This document shows positions 8,009-14,874 of a DNA stretch of 30,667 bases, in pieces. Below the pieces are notes generated by a model that worked only from the letters and a program-made list of their open reading frames with translations, did no database searches and was not told the DNA's origin. Made by a program: the position numbers and the translations under genes. The DNA is from a virus, in the IMG/VR virus record IMGVR_UViG_3300042478_003167, positions 1-30,667 of that record; one strand, written 5' to 3'. Position 1 is the first letter of the stretch. The number at the start of each line of letters is the position of its first letter.

Positions 8009-8722
8009 ATGGCTCAGCCTCGACTGGAACGGGAAGTCGATCCCCTCACCCAGTTCGAGGGAGGCGTCCAGACCTTCGCCCTGCTGTTCACCCGCTGGAT
8101 GGACACCAACGGCTGGTCACACCCAACGATGGTGACCCTGGCCAAAGCTTGCCTCGGCGGAACCGGCTGGCTCCACAGCAGCCAGATCAGCGGCCTCCGC
8201 CACGGGCGCCTCCTCAGCCCCGGCCCCCGGACCTTCATCGCTGTCGAGCGGCTCAACTTCTATATCCACCGCTACGCCACCACGAAAAAACTGCTCCCGG
8301 GCACCCCGGGCAGCAACCTCTACGCCAAGGCGTTCGCCATCACCGAGAACGACAAACCGCCCGAGCTCGGCTGGTGGGTCGAAGTCTTCTGCGGCCAACG
8401 CATCCCCCAGGACATCGACCTCCGTCAGACCTTCTTCACTGACGACCAAGCCACCAAGATCTCCAGCAGCTGGGGCGGGATGATCCGGAAGCTGATGATC
8501 CAGAAGGACATGGACATCATCGTTGAACTGGACCGGGTGCTCCGCGAGAGCTACCCCGCCAAGGATGCTGAACGTCTAAGCCGCGTCGCCAGCGTCATCC
8601 AGAACCGTGAGACCTGGAGCGCCCAGGAACTGGTGAACGAGCTCCCCGCCATCAGCAACCTCACCGCGAGCCTGGGCGGCCCCAAAACCGAGAGCGACCT
8701 GCTCCGCGCCCTCAAAGACTGA
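8009..8722 (+). CDS. Putative DNA-binding regulator, 237 aa
   Basis: Divergent from the primase gene across an operator-like palindrome cluster. ATG 8009 was preferred to GTG 7988. Residues about 15-75 (HPTMVTLAKACLG, then SSQISGLRHGRL) look like a helix-turn-helix of XRE style, in which a scaffold helix is followed by a recognition-type S-x-I-S-x-L-R. The remainder is helical with no recognised catalytic motif. The position suggests an early regulator of the phage; the family is not certain. Confidence 0.55.
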   Translation: MAQPRLEREVDPLTQFEGGVQTFALLFTRWMDTNGWSHPTMVTLAKACLGGTGWLHSSQISGLRHGRLLSPGPRTFIAVERLNFYIHRYATTKKLLPGTPGSNLYAKAFAITENDKPPELGWWVEVFCGQRIPQDIDLRQTFFTDDQATKISSSWGGMIRKLMIQKDMDIIVELDRVLRESYPAKDAERLSRVASVIQNRETWSAQELVNELPAISNLTASLGGPKTESDLLRALKD

Positions 8723-8761
8723 ATCCGCGCACCGCGCCACCATCTGTGGTGTCAACGGCTC

Positions 8762-8789
8762 CTTGCACACCATATGGGGCGGCTAGATT
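8762..8789 (+). promoter_or_regulatory. Candidate promoter upstream of the 8810 gene
   Basis: CTTGCA (8762-8767), a 16-bp spacer and TAGATT (8784-8789). This is the same layout as the minus-strand promoter candidate at 4889-4916. The expected start point would be near 8796, giving a very short leader before GTG 8810. Confidence 0.45.
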
Positions 8790-8809
8790 GAGGGGACTGC
8801 TTCTAGTTC

Positions 8810-9277
8810 GTGGACGTCACCTCCTTATTCGCCCCGGCACACGCTTCCCGACCGCTGCAGGCGATCAACTGGGAGTACAAACACCTTTTTGACATCGAAT
8901 TCATCGGTGAATCGGACCAGGAGTTCGTCCGCCTCATCTATGAAGACGACGAAAGCGGGGAAATGCACACCCTGCTGTGTGGCCGCCAGCATTACCGCCA
9001 TCTGGGCCCATACATCGCTGACTTCCGCGCCTGGAAATCAGACCCCTACGCCCACGAAAACACTGTCATCCCAATCGCTCTGAGCCCCTGCGGTCGCGCT
9101 GTGTTCAGCCTCGCCGGCGCTGAGCACGACCACCCAGAGCTGGCCAGGCGCAACGTCAACGTCAAACTCCACCCCGAGGCCGCTCACCAAATCCGGAAAG
9201 CGGCCAAAGCCCGCGGCATGACTGGGGCCGAGCTCGTACTGACAGCCCTCCTCAAATCTGCATCCAAATTCGGTTGA
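8810..9277 (+). CDS. Hypothetical protein with C-terminal ribbon-helix-helix-like segment
   Basis: 155 aa from a GTG start placed directly behind a promoter candidate. The first 110 residues are an unrecognised acidic domain. The C-terminal 40 residues (NVNVKLHPEAAHQIRKAAKA, then GMTGAELVLTALL) have the strand-helix-helix pattern of CopG/Arc-type DNA-binding proteins. It may be a regulator that combines a sensor-like domain with a DNA-binding tail. Its stop codon overlaps the -35 hexamer of the next promoter candidate. Confidence 0.6.
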   Translation: MDVTSLFAPAHASRPLQAINWEYKHLFDIEFIGESDQEFVRLIYEDDESGEMHTLLCGRQHYRHLGPYIADFRAWKSDPYAHENTVIPIALSPCGRAVFSLAGAEHDHPELARRNVNVKLHPEAAHQIRKAAKARGMTGAELVLTALLKSASKFG

Positions 9278-9302
9278 CATCACGGGCCAACCTGCTTAGG
9301 CT
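9274..9302 (+). promoter_or_regulatory. Strong sigma-70-like promoter
   Basis: TTGACA (9274-9279), a 17-bp spacer and TAGGCT (9297-9302), about 20 bp upstream of GTG 9324. It should drive the ribbon-helix-helix/SSB pair, which ends at the terminator at 10074-10097. Confidence 0.65.
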
Positions 9303-9323
9303 GACTTCAGTCGACCCTTCCGA

Positions 9324-9518
9324 GTGAGCACCAAGCACCGTCTTTACGGCGAGCTCAAGCGCAAACGGCATCTGTATCTCACGGACACCGCACACACTCA
9401 TCTGGTCGACCTGGCACACAGCTCTGGCTCTTCCCCCTCCGAGGTCTGCGAGCAGATCATTCGGAACCACGCCACCGCCGCCGCCATCCCAGTCACCTCG
9501 GCATCTGACGCCCCATGA
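9324..9518 (+). CDS. Small ribbon-helix-helix-like protein, 64 aa
   Basis: Starts at GTG about 22 bp downstream of a strong promoter candidate and overlaps the SSB gene by 4 bp (ATGA). A basic N-terminus and strand (KRKRHLYLTDTAH) is followed by two helices (HLVDLAHSSG and SPSEVCEQIIRNH), the layout of CopG/MetJ-type DNA-binding proteins. It may autoregulate the operon; that is inferred from size and position. Confidence 0.55.
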   Translation: MSTKHRLYGELKRKRHLYLTDTAHTHLVDLAHSSGSSPSEVCEQIIRNHATAAAIPVTSASDAP

Positions 9519-10054
9519 CATCCGCATTCCTTTCCCTCGACCTTGTCGAAGAGATCTCCAAGGAGTCTTCGAGCAACGGTCGCTACCTGAACCCCGCCAA
9601 ACTCACCGGCGAAAAGCGTCTCCGCTTCTTCGGTGAAGGCATCACGGGTTACAGCGCCTGGACCATCGACAAGAAACCAATCCGCTGGGAAGCCAAGCCC
9701 GCCGAACTCCCCCCGAACCTGGCTCCCGACCTGAGCGGCAAAGTCACGCTCAAGCGCTTCCTGGCCGGCGTGGTCTACGACTACGAGGCCGGTGACTTCA
9801 AGATCCTGGAGATCACCCAGCGCACCCTGATGGACCAACTGTTCAAGTTCATCAAGGACGAGGACTACGGCGACCCCACCGGCTACGACATCAAGATCAA
9901 CAAGACCGGTGAAGGCAAAGAGACCGAGTACTCCCTCGTCGCTGCCCCGCCGAAGTCCGTCACCAAGGACATGGCCACCGCTTTCGAGAACCTGACCTGC
10001 AACTTGAAAGCCTTGTTCGATGGCGACGACCCTTGGGCTGAAGCTGCTGCCTGA
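9515..10054 (+). CDS. ssb: Single-stranded DNA-binding protein (phage type)
   Basis: A 179-aa protein expected to coat ssDNA at the fork and during recombination. The central OB-like segment runs from ITGYSAWTIDKKPIRW to the segment YDIKINKTGEGKETEYSL, which is typical of phage SSB-like proteins. The C-terminus carries an acidic tail (DGDDPWAEAAA) of the kind SSBs use to bind partners. It is coupled to the upstream small gene by a 4-bp overlap and followed by an intrinsic terminator, so it can be expressed as a two-gene unit. The assignment rests on pattern recognition and on the neighbouring nuclease, polymerase and primase. Confidence 0.72.
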   Translation: MTSAFLSLDLVEEISKESSSNGRYLNPAKLTGEKRLRFFGEGITGYSAWTIDKKPIRWEAKPAELPPNLAPDLSGKVTLKRFLAGVVYDYEAGDFKILEITQRTLMDQLFKFIKDEDYGDPTGYDIKINKTGEGKETEYSLVAAPPKSVTKDMATAFENLTCNLKALFDGDDPWAEAAA

Positions 10055-10073
10055 GTTCACCAGTTCCTGAACG

Positions 10074-10097
10074 GGGCGGGCCGTAACCCGCCCTTTT
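10074..10097 (+). terminator. Intrinsic terminator after SSB
   Basis: GGGCGGG (10074-10080) and CCCGCCC (10087-10093) form a perfect 7-bp GC stem with loop CCGTAA, followed by TTTT. It lies 20 bp after the SSB stop and just behind a CAGTTCCTGAAC motif copy (10061-10073). Confidence 0.85.
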
Positions 10098-10119
10098 CGA
10101 TACTGTTGGCAAAACCTTT

Positions 10120-10380
10120 GTGCCCATGTCCGCGAACCAGCCGCCTCTCCTGCACGTCTACGCACGAAATGTCGAGCACTGTGCGTTCAAGCGCGGTTGG
10201 TCGACGCCTCGACTGGCCACAGAACTCGGCGTCTCGCTGAACACGCTCAACCGCATCCGCTTCGGCCGCAGCCGCTACCTCGACCCCGAGGTCTTCACAG
10301 CGCTGCTGGAGCTGTTCGGTTGTGAACCCAACGACCTCCTGCTCCCCCAGCCCGGCATTGACTACGCCATCACTGACTGA
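10120..10380 (+). CDS. XRE/Cro-type helix-turn-helix regulator
   Basis: 86 aa; GTG 10120 and ATG 10126 are both possible starts. Residues 22-60 read as a classical XRE helix-turn-helix: FKRGWSTPRLATELGVSLNT followed by LNRIRFGRSRY, then a C-terminal helix VFTALLELFGCEPNDLL. Single-domain proteins like this act as phage Cro/CI-type repressors or as operon regulators. It is the first gene after the SSB terminator and overlaps the nuclease gene that follows. Confidence 0.75.
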   Translation: MPMSANQPPLLHVYARNVEHCAFKRGWSTPRLATELGVSLNTLNRIRFGRSRYLDPEVFTALLELFGCEPNDLLLPQPGIDYAITD

Positions 10381-11065
10381 ACGTCTCCGGGCTCTCCCCC
10401 GCTACGAGCCTGTCCGCTCCCACGAGGGCGACGAGCGTCTCTACGCCACCCCCGTCGGCTCCTGCCCCTCGGTCACCACGATCCTCTCCGGCTCCCGCGA
10501 CAACTCCGGCCTCGAAGCCTGGCGCGAATCCGTCGGCCACGAGCGCGCTGACTTCATCAGTTCCCTGGCCTGCTTCCGGGGCAACAACCACCACCTAGCA
10601 ATCGAGCGGTACCTCACCGACGGCACCGAGCCCGGCTTCGACTTCCTCCAGACCCCCTACTGGAAGAGCACCAAGTCCTTCCTCACCACCGTCGACGCAC
10701 CGCTCCTCCTTGAGGGCGCGATCTGGCACCCCGACGGCTTCGCCGGCACGCTCGACTGCCTCGCCTACCTCGCCGAAGACGGTCTCCAACCGACATTGCT
10801 CGACTGGAAAACGGCTGACACCCCCCGCAAGCCCGACAAGATTTACGAGTACTCGCTGCAATGCGCCGCGTACACCGCCGCAGCGAACTACGTCTACGGC
10901 CACCTGGGCCTGCACATCACCCAGGCCAAGATCGTCATCGCCATCGCGGACTCCCCTCCGCAGATCGAGACCCTCGACGCCCGGGCCCTCGAACAGCTCT
11001 ACAAACACTTCCTCGCCCGGCTGAAGCGCTTCACCTTCAGCCGAGCCCGGAGGTCAAAACGATGA
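10358..11065 (+). CDS. PD-(D/E)XK exonuclease (RecB/Cas4/MGME1-like)
   Basis: About 235 aa. Residues PSVTTILS near the N-terminus, then GFAGTLDCLAYL (acidic Asp), LLDWKT (the D...D/E-x-K core) and QCAAYTAAANY (the QxxxY motif) define the PD-(D/E)XK nuclease superfamily, of the kind found in phage recombination/replication modules. It likely resects DNA ends together with SSB. TTG 10358 was chosen (MTTPSLTERL); GTG 10322 in the same frame is possible but overlaps the XRE gene more. It overlaps the next gene by 4 bp (ATGA). Confidence 0.78.
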   Translation: MTTPSLTERLRALPRYEPVRSHEGDERLYATPVGSCPSVTTILSGSRDNSGLEAWRESVGHERADFISSLACFRGNNHHLAIERYLTDGTEPGFDFLQTPYWKSTKSFLTTVDAPLLLEGAIWHPDGFAGTLDCLAYLAEDGLQPTLLDWKTADTPRKPDKIYEYSLQCAAYTAAANYVYGHLGLHITQAKIVIAIADSPPQIETLDARALEQLYKHFLARLKRFTFSRARRSKR

Positions 11066-11457
11066 AGCGCGAACAAAACAAGGTCGAGGAATACCTGAGT
11101 TCCGCCATCGCCGGCTCGCTCATCGGCCAAATCGCCAGCCGCCGCGAGCTCAGCTTCTACACGCTGCTGGGCCCCAGTTTTGACGGCGACTCCCCCGAAC
11201 TCCGCGCCCTCAGCGACGAACTCACCGAGCTCGGCATCAACCCCGACCTCCTCGCCAACCACGCCCTCTCCAGCCTGGTCGCCCTCTTCGTCGAAGAGAG
11301 CAACGCCAACTTGATCGTCTGCCAATACACCTCGCTCCTCTGGTCAATCCTCGGCGACCCCAAAAACGGGGGCAAACCCCCCGAGATCTACCGCAAAGCC
11401 GGCGTCGCAATGCACCTCGCCCTCCTCGGAATCCTCGACCCCTCCTTCCCCGAGTAA
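11062..11457 (+). CDS. Hypothetical protein, 131 aa
   Basis: Begins at an ATG overlapping the nuclease stop, so translation is probably coupled. It is helical throughout with a hydrophobic centre (ALSSLVALFVEE, then LIVCQYTSLLWSIL) and a charged N-terminus. There is no signal peptide and no recognised motif. Its place between a nuclease and a nucleotide kinase suggests a replication or nucleotide-metabolism accessory role, by position only. Confidence 0.6.
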   Translation: MKREQNKVEEYLSSAIAGSLIGQIASRRELSFYTLLGPSFDGDSPELRALSDELTELGINPDLLANHALSSLVALFVEESNANLIVCQYTSLLWSILGDPKNGGKPPEIYRKAGVAMHLALLGILDPSFPE

Positions 11458-11464
11458 CCCAGTC

Positions 11465-12040
11465 ATGCGCACCCCACCCCGTCTGATCGGCCTCTACAGC
11501 CCGGCCCCCCGCTCCGGCAAAACCACCATCGCCCGCTACCTGATCGACGCGGGCTACGAAACCATCTCCTTCGCCCACCCCATCAAGCGCATGGCCACGG
11601 TCCTGCTGATGGAACTCGGCCACGACCTCGACACCATCAACCGCCTCCTCGAGTACGGCAAAGGCGACACCATCCCCGGCATCAAAACCAACCTCCGCCA
11701 CATCCTCCAAACCCTCGGCACGGAGTGGGGCCGCGACTGCATCCACCCCGAGCTCTGGCTGATGTGCTGGGAGCACGCCGCCACCCGCCAACTCAACAAC
11801 GGCTTCAACGTCGTCTGCGACGACATCCGCTACCCCAACGAAGCCGCCCTGATCCGCCGTCTCGGCGGCGAAATCTGGTGCGTCACCCGCCCCCACACCG
11901 AGCGCGGCACCAGCCACTCCTCCGAGGGCTCCCTCGACAACTACCCCCTCTTCGACCGCCGCATCCTCAACGACGGCACCTTGCTCAACCTCTACGAGCG
12001 CATCCAACAAATCCTGACCCCCCAATCCATCGCCGTCTAA
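11465..12040 (+). CDS. Deoxynucleoside monophosphate kinase
   Basis: 191 aa, expected to phosphorylate dNMPs to dNDPs for phage DNA synthesis. The P-loop SPAPRSGKTT (12-21) lies near the N-terminus. LQTLGTEWGRDCIHPELW is the signature segment of the phage dNMP kinase family, and CDDIRYPNEAALIRRLGG is its DxRxxNE-type motif. It sits three ORFs upstream of no other kinase and two ORFs upstream of ThyX, which makes dTMP, so the pair would convert dUMP towards dTDP. ATG 11465 lies 7 bp after the previous stop. Confidence 0.85.
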   Translation: MRTPPRLIGLYSPAPRSGKTTIARYLIDAGYETISFAHPIKRMATVLLMELGHDLDTINRLLEYGKGDTIPGIKTNLRHILQTLGTEWGRDCIHPELWLMCWEHAATRQLNNGFNVVCDDIRYPNEAALIRRLGGEIWCVTRPHTERGTSHSSEGSLDNYPLFDRRILNDGTLLNLYERIQQILTPQSIAV

Positions 12041-12042
12041 CC

Positions 12043-12294
12043 ATGCCCCCCATCCCCACCAAATCCGTAACCCTGGCCCCCGAGCCCGGCGACATCCGCA
12101 CCTACCCCTGGCGCTTCCAACTCGGCGAGCTCGTCTACATCAAAGGCTGGCCCCTCGACGAAGTCCTCACCGTCATCGGCGGCGAACTCTGGCTCGGCTT
12201 CCCCCACCTCCGCCTGTACCACCGGGACGGCACCACCTGGCGTGTCCCCCAGCTGCACTGTTCCTCCAAACCGATCAGCTTCCGCAAGCCCTGA
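12043..12294 (+). CDS. Hypothetical protein, 83 aa
   Basis: ATG 12043 lies 2 bp after the kinase stop, and the gene ends 3 bp before ThyX. The sequence is beta-rich (GELVYIKGWPLDEVLTVIGG, then LWLGFPHLRLYH) and reads like a small SH3-like barrel. Function is unknown; the tight spacing implies co-translation with the nucleotide genes. Confidence 0.6.
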   Translation: MPPIPTKSVTLAPEPGDIRTYPWRFQLGELVYIKGWPLDEVLTVIGGELWLGFPHLRLYHRDGTTWRVPQLHCSSKPISFRKP

Positions 12295-12297
12295 CGC

Positions 12298-12921
12298 ATG
12301 CCCGCCGAGTTCGTCCACTGCACCCCCGACGCCGAGCGCCTCATTGTCAAGATGGCCCGCGTCAGCAACCCCGACAACGCCGACAACTGGGACACCGGAC
12401 CCAAGCTGCTGCGCTACCTCATCGCGCACCGCCACTGGTCCCCCTTCGAGATGGCCTCGCTCTGCCTCCGCCTCGAAACCGAGCGCGACATCGCGGCCCA
12501 ACTCCTGCGCCACCGCAGCTTCTCCTTCCAGGAGTACTCAACCCGCTACGCCCGCACCACCCTGGCCGAGTGCCCGCCCCAGCGTCTCCAAGACACCACC
12601 AACCGTCAAAACAGCCTGGACACCATCCCCTTCGCGATGAAGTCCTACTGGGACCTTCGTCTCGGCCGCGTCATCGGTGACGCCTTCCTCCTCTACGAAG
12701 ACATGCTCACCGAGGGCGTCGCCAAAGAAACCGCCCGCCGCATCCTGCCGCTCTGCACCCCCACCACGCTGTACATGCACGGCACGCTGCGCAGCTGGAT
12801 CCACTACATCGACGTCCGTTGCGACCCCGGCACCCAACTCGAACACCGCGAGCTCGCCACAGAGTGCAAAGCAATTTTTACTACCCAATTCCCCACCATC
12901 GCTGAAGCGGCTTGGCCATAG
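12298..12921 (+). CDS. thyX: Flavin-dependent thymidylate synthase ThyX
   Basis: 207 aa. It makes dTMP from dUMP with methylene-tetrahydrofolate, FAD and NADPH. The ThyX signature RHRX7S is intact: Arg71-His72-Arg73 and Ser81 in RHRSFSFQEYSTRYA. The N-terminal HRHWSPFEMASL segment (folate/FAD site) and a C-terminal TLYMHGTLRSWIHYIDVR followed by QLEHRELA (dUMP-binding Arg region) are also present. It is the last gene of the nucleotide cluster. A structured intergenic element starts 8 bp after its stop. Confidence 0.93.
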   Translation: MPAEFVHCTPDAERLIVKMARVSNPDNADNWDTGPKLLRYLIAHRHWSPFEMASLCLRLETERDIAAQLLRHRSFSFQEYSTRYARTTLAECPPQRLQDTTNRQNSLDTIPFAMKSYWDLRLGRVIGDAFLLYEDMLTEGVAKETARRILPLCTPTTLYMHGTLRSWIHYIDVRCDPGTQLEHRELATECKAIFTTQFPTIAEAAWP

Positions 12922-12929
12922 CACCAAGC

Positions 12930-13051
12930 TCTGGGCCTCCTTTTTAGGTGTAAGTCCCTGGTTTTGCGGCACCCTGCATCGCCTTGCAGCGCGGCGCACG
13001 GCCCCGCACAGCGGTGCGCCGCAAAGCACAGCTCCCCGCACCGAGTCGGGG
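12930..13051 (+). other. Structured intergenic element, copy 1
   Basis: A spacer between thyX and the 13082 gene. It contains the block AGGTGTAAGTCCC (12946-12958), a CTGCA/TGCAG hairpin (12974-12989) and a 9-bp stem GCGGCGCAC (12991-12999) with GTGCGCCGC (13014-13022). It ends in TCCCCG-CACCGAGT-CGGGGA (13033-13052). A competing 8-bp helix TTTGCGGC (12963-12970) with GCCGCAAA (13018-13025) would exclude the 9-bp stem. The AGGTGTAAGTCCC block and the CACCGAGT loop recur in copy 2, and the loop also in copy 3. No long U-tract follows. Confidence 0.6.
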
Positions 13052-13081
13052 ACCCCAACCCCTACGAGGAACTCACCATCA

Positions 13082-13750
13082 ATGGCTTTTCTCCGCTATT
13101 CAGTAGAGCTAACAGGCACAGCACCTTTGCTCTGCTCTAACAATTGCACAATCGATCAACTCGGCACTCCAGCTGACATCCTTGGCTGGTACCACAAGAT
13201 CCCGCAGAAGAAGCGAGAGCTCCGCGTAGAGCGTTCAATGCGCAACTTTCATTGGCTTTTCAGCGGCTACTGGAAACACGAAGGTGCGGTCCAGCACCCT
13301 TCAGAGACAGATGGCTGCGATGTTTTCGAGAACTACGCTGATCCGATTCTTCCCGCTCCCAACTTGCAGCGCTGTTTGCGTGATGCTGCAACGGCGTGGA
13401 AGCTTGGTAAAGACGTCTCACGCTCCACAATCGTGGAGAACGACTCCCCAATTACATACAACGGCCCGCGAGAAGCCCGCGCCATGCTCAAAGATGGGCG
13501 TTTCTACAGTTGCCGCCCTAATGGCAGAGGGAACATGGCTATCCGCGTCATGTTCCCTGAATGGAGCGTCCGCTTCCGCGTGCTGATTAACGACGAAATC
13601 ATGGGAGAACGGGATTTTGTCAAGATTCTTGATCGCGCAGGAGTAGCTGAAGGCTTGGGAGCCTGGCGCCCTGGCAGCCCTAAGGGCGGGCGTTTCGGCC
13701 GCTTTTCTGTTACTGATTTCACCCCGCTCTCATTTGAGGAGGCCGAGTGA
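13082..13750 (+). CDS. Conserved phage protein of unknown function, 222 aa
   Basis: Starts at ATG 13082 with a GAGGA-like ribosome-binding site. It opens with VELTGTAPLLCSNN and later has ITYNGPREA, a SCRPN-type strand, VMFPEWSVRFRV and AEGLGAWRPGSPKGGRFGRF. This order of segments belongs to a phage family I have seen in unrelated siphophages, without known function. The base composition is clearly less GC-rich than its neighbours, with third positions often A or T, so it looks like a recent arrival. It overlaps the next gene by 1 bp. A structured element precedes the pair and two more follow. Confidence 0.7.
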   Translation: MAFLRYSVELTGTAPLLCSNNCTIDQLGTPADILGWYHKIPQKKRELRVERSMRNFHWLFSGYWKHEGAVQHPSETDGCDVFENYADPILPAPNLQRCLRDAATAWKLGKDVSRSTIVENDSPITYNGPREARAMLKDGRFYSCRPNGRGNMAIRVMFPEWSVRFRVLINDEIMGERDFVKILDRAGVAEGLGAWRPGSPKGGRFGRFSVTDFTPLSFEEAE

Positions 13751-14256
13751 TGGAAACTCATAACGCCACAATTGACTACATCAACCTGCGCAAAGGAGAC
13801 CGCATCGAGGCCGACGTCGTTTGGAACTTCTACGCTTTGCTCAAACCCGAGGTTTATCAGAACTGGATCGACGAGCACGGCAACGAAGATCTAGCCAAAG
13901 CGGCACACATGCCCCAAACTCTCGTCCGAGTTCGCGACTGGATCGACGCACGCCGTAACGCACTGGACCTTCCCCCTCTCGTTATCAACACTAAAAACAC
14001 CGGGCTCAATGTTCTCAACGACGAAGAGGCCAGTCGTTACCTCTCCGACCGTGCTTTCGCCGGTCTGCGCCAGCACGCCAAGAACACCGGCAGACTGATC
14101 GCAGCGGTTGACGAGACACAGCTCAGCTCTGCCGCGTTGCGTGAACACGAAAGCCGATTGCGTACACATAGCTTCGTTCTTGCTTCCACCCATGGGGCCC
14201 AGACGATGCTTCGCAAGCTGCGCCGGGAGGGCAGAGAGGCTCCCAAGCTGAAGTAA
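13750..14256 (+). CDS. Hypothetical protein, 168 aa, cassette partner
   Basis: ATG 13750 shares a base with the stop of the previous gene (TGATG), so the two are coupled. The protein is helical and charged, with a KPEVYQNWIDEHGNEDLAKA segment and a basic end (MLRKLRREGREAPKLK). It shares the lower GC of its partner. No domain is recognised. It is followed 1 bp after the stop by copy 2 of the structured element. Confidence 0.65.
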   Translation: METHNATIDYINLRKGDRIEADVVWNFYALLKPEVYQNWIDEHGNEDLAKAAHMPQTLVRVRDWIDARRNALDLPPLVINTKNTGLNVLNDEEASRYLSDRAFAGLRQHAKNTGRLIAAVDETQLSSAALREHESRLRTHSFVLASTHGAQTMLRKLRREGREAPKLK

Positions 14257-14257
14257 T

Positions 14258-14369
14258 CCCTGGGCTTCCTTCCGAGGTGTAAGTCCCAGGGCCGCCGCAT
14301 TGCTCCGCGTCGCATCGCACCGCGCCACTTCGCCCCGCAAAGCCTAGGCCCCCACACCGAGTTGAGGGC
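14258..14369 (+). other. Structured intergenic element, copy 2
   Basis: Begins one base after a stop codon with CCCTGGG (14258-14264) pairing to CCCAGGG (14285-14291); the loop holds the shared AGGTGTAAGT stretch. A GC-rich middle follows. The end is GCCCCCA-CACCGAGT-TGAGGGC (14348-14369), a 7-bp stem with one C-A mismatch. The 8-nt loop is identical to copies 1 and 3 while the stem sequence differs. Confidence 0.6.
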
Positions 14370-14398
14370 ACCAACCCAACACAGAGTCCCGGCTCTCT

Positions 14399-14498
14399 GG
14401 TGGGTTGACCTACCACCGCCGCCGTGCATCGCATCGCTCACCTCCGCAACCCACCGCCGTGCTCCGCAGCGCAACGACCTCTGCACCGAGTCAGAGGT
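14399..14498 (+). other. Structured intergenic element, copy 3 (partial)
   Basis: Starts with GGTGG/CCACC (14399-14417), lacks the AGGTGTAAGTCCC block and ends with ACCTCTG-CACCGAGT-CAGAGGT (14477-14498), a perfect 7-bp stem. ATG 14517 follows 18 bp after the stem. It sits directly behind copy 2, so the two form a 240-bp array. Confidence 0.6.
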
Positions 14499-14516
14499 AC
14501 TACACAAGAACAACAA

Positions 14517-14864
14517 ATGACTCAACCCTTACGCATCACAATCGAGTCAACCGCCGATGGATATCTGCGGTGGGAGATGGTTTGCGGTCCGGACGGAAAG
14601 CTCCATTTCGCAGGCACGTCGCCGCTGCTCGAAAGATGTTTTGAGGATTTGATCAGAGCCCAATGGACCCTCGCCGACCACCTCACAGCTGACCCGGACC
14701 CCGAGCCCGACTGGCTGCCTGACCCACCCGCGCACCAGACGCCCATCCCCGAGGTCCATCCGACCGCTGGCGCTGCGCTCCCCGTGCAACAGGACATCCC
14801 AGCCGGCGGCCATCTAACTAAACCTTCCGAACTTTTTTACCCTCACCCATCCAGTTCTGGTTGA
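14517..14864 (+). CDS. Hypothetical protein, 115 aa
   Basis: ATG 14517 was chosen because the open frame upstream runs through element copy 3. The N-terminal 60 residues alternate strand and helix (LRITIESTADGYLRWEMVCG). The C-terminal half is Pro/Asp-rich and probably unstructured (DPDPEPDWLPDPPAHQ). No family is recognised. It is followed 10 bp later by the sigma factor gene. Confidence 0.55.
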   Translation: MTQPLRITIESTADGYLRWEMVCGPDGKLHFAGTSPLLERCFEDLIRAQWTLADHLTADPDPEPDWLPDPPAHQTPIPEVHPTAGAALPVQQDIPAGGHLTKPSELFYPHPSSSG

Positions 14865-14874
14865 CAATGCCCGC

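Noticed and set aside
7761-8009. In-frame N-terminal extension of the primase-helicase to 8009.
   Set aside because: It runs through a promoter candidate, operator-like palindromes and a terminator hairpin, and its translation is basic low-complexity sequence unlike the family.
13039-13051. Similarity of the element 1 hairpin to the terminal hairpin of Cas9 tracrRNA (CACCGAGTCGG).
   Set aside because: Only a short hairpin matches, there is no anti-repeat, CRISPR array or cas9 nearby, and the other two copies keep only the loop.
14861-14866. TTGACA just before the sigma factor gene as its -35 box.
   Set aside because: It lies 8 bp from ATG 14875, so any -10 would fall inside the coding region, and no -10-like hexamer is present at 17 bp.
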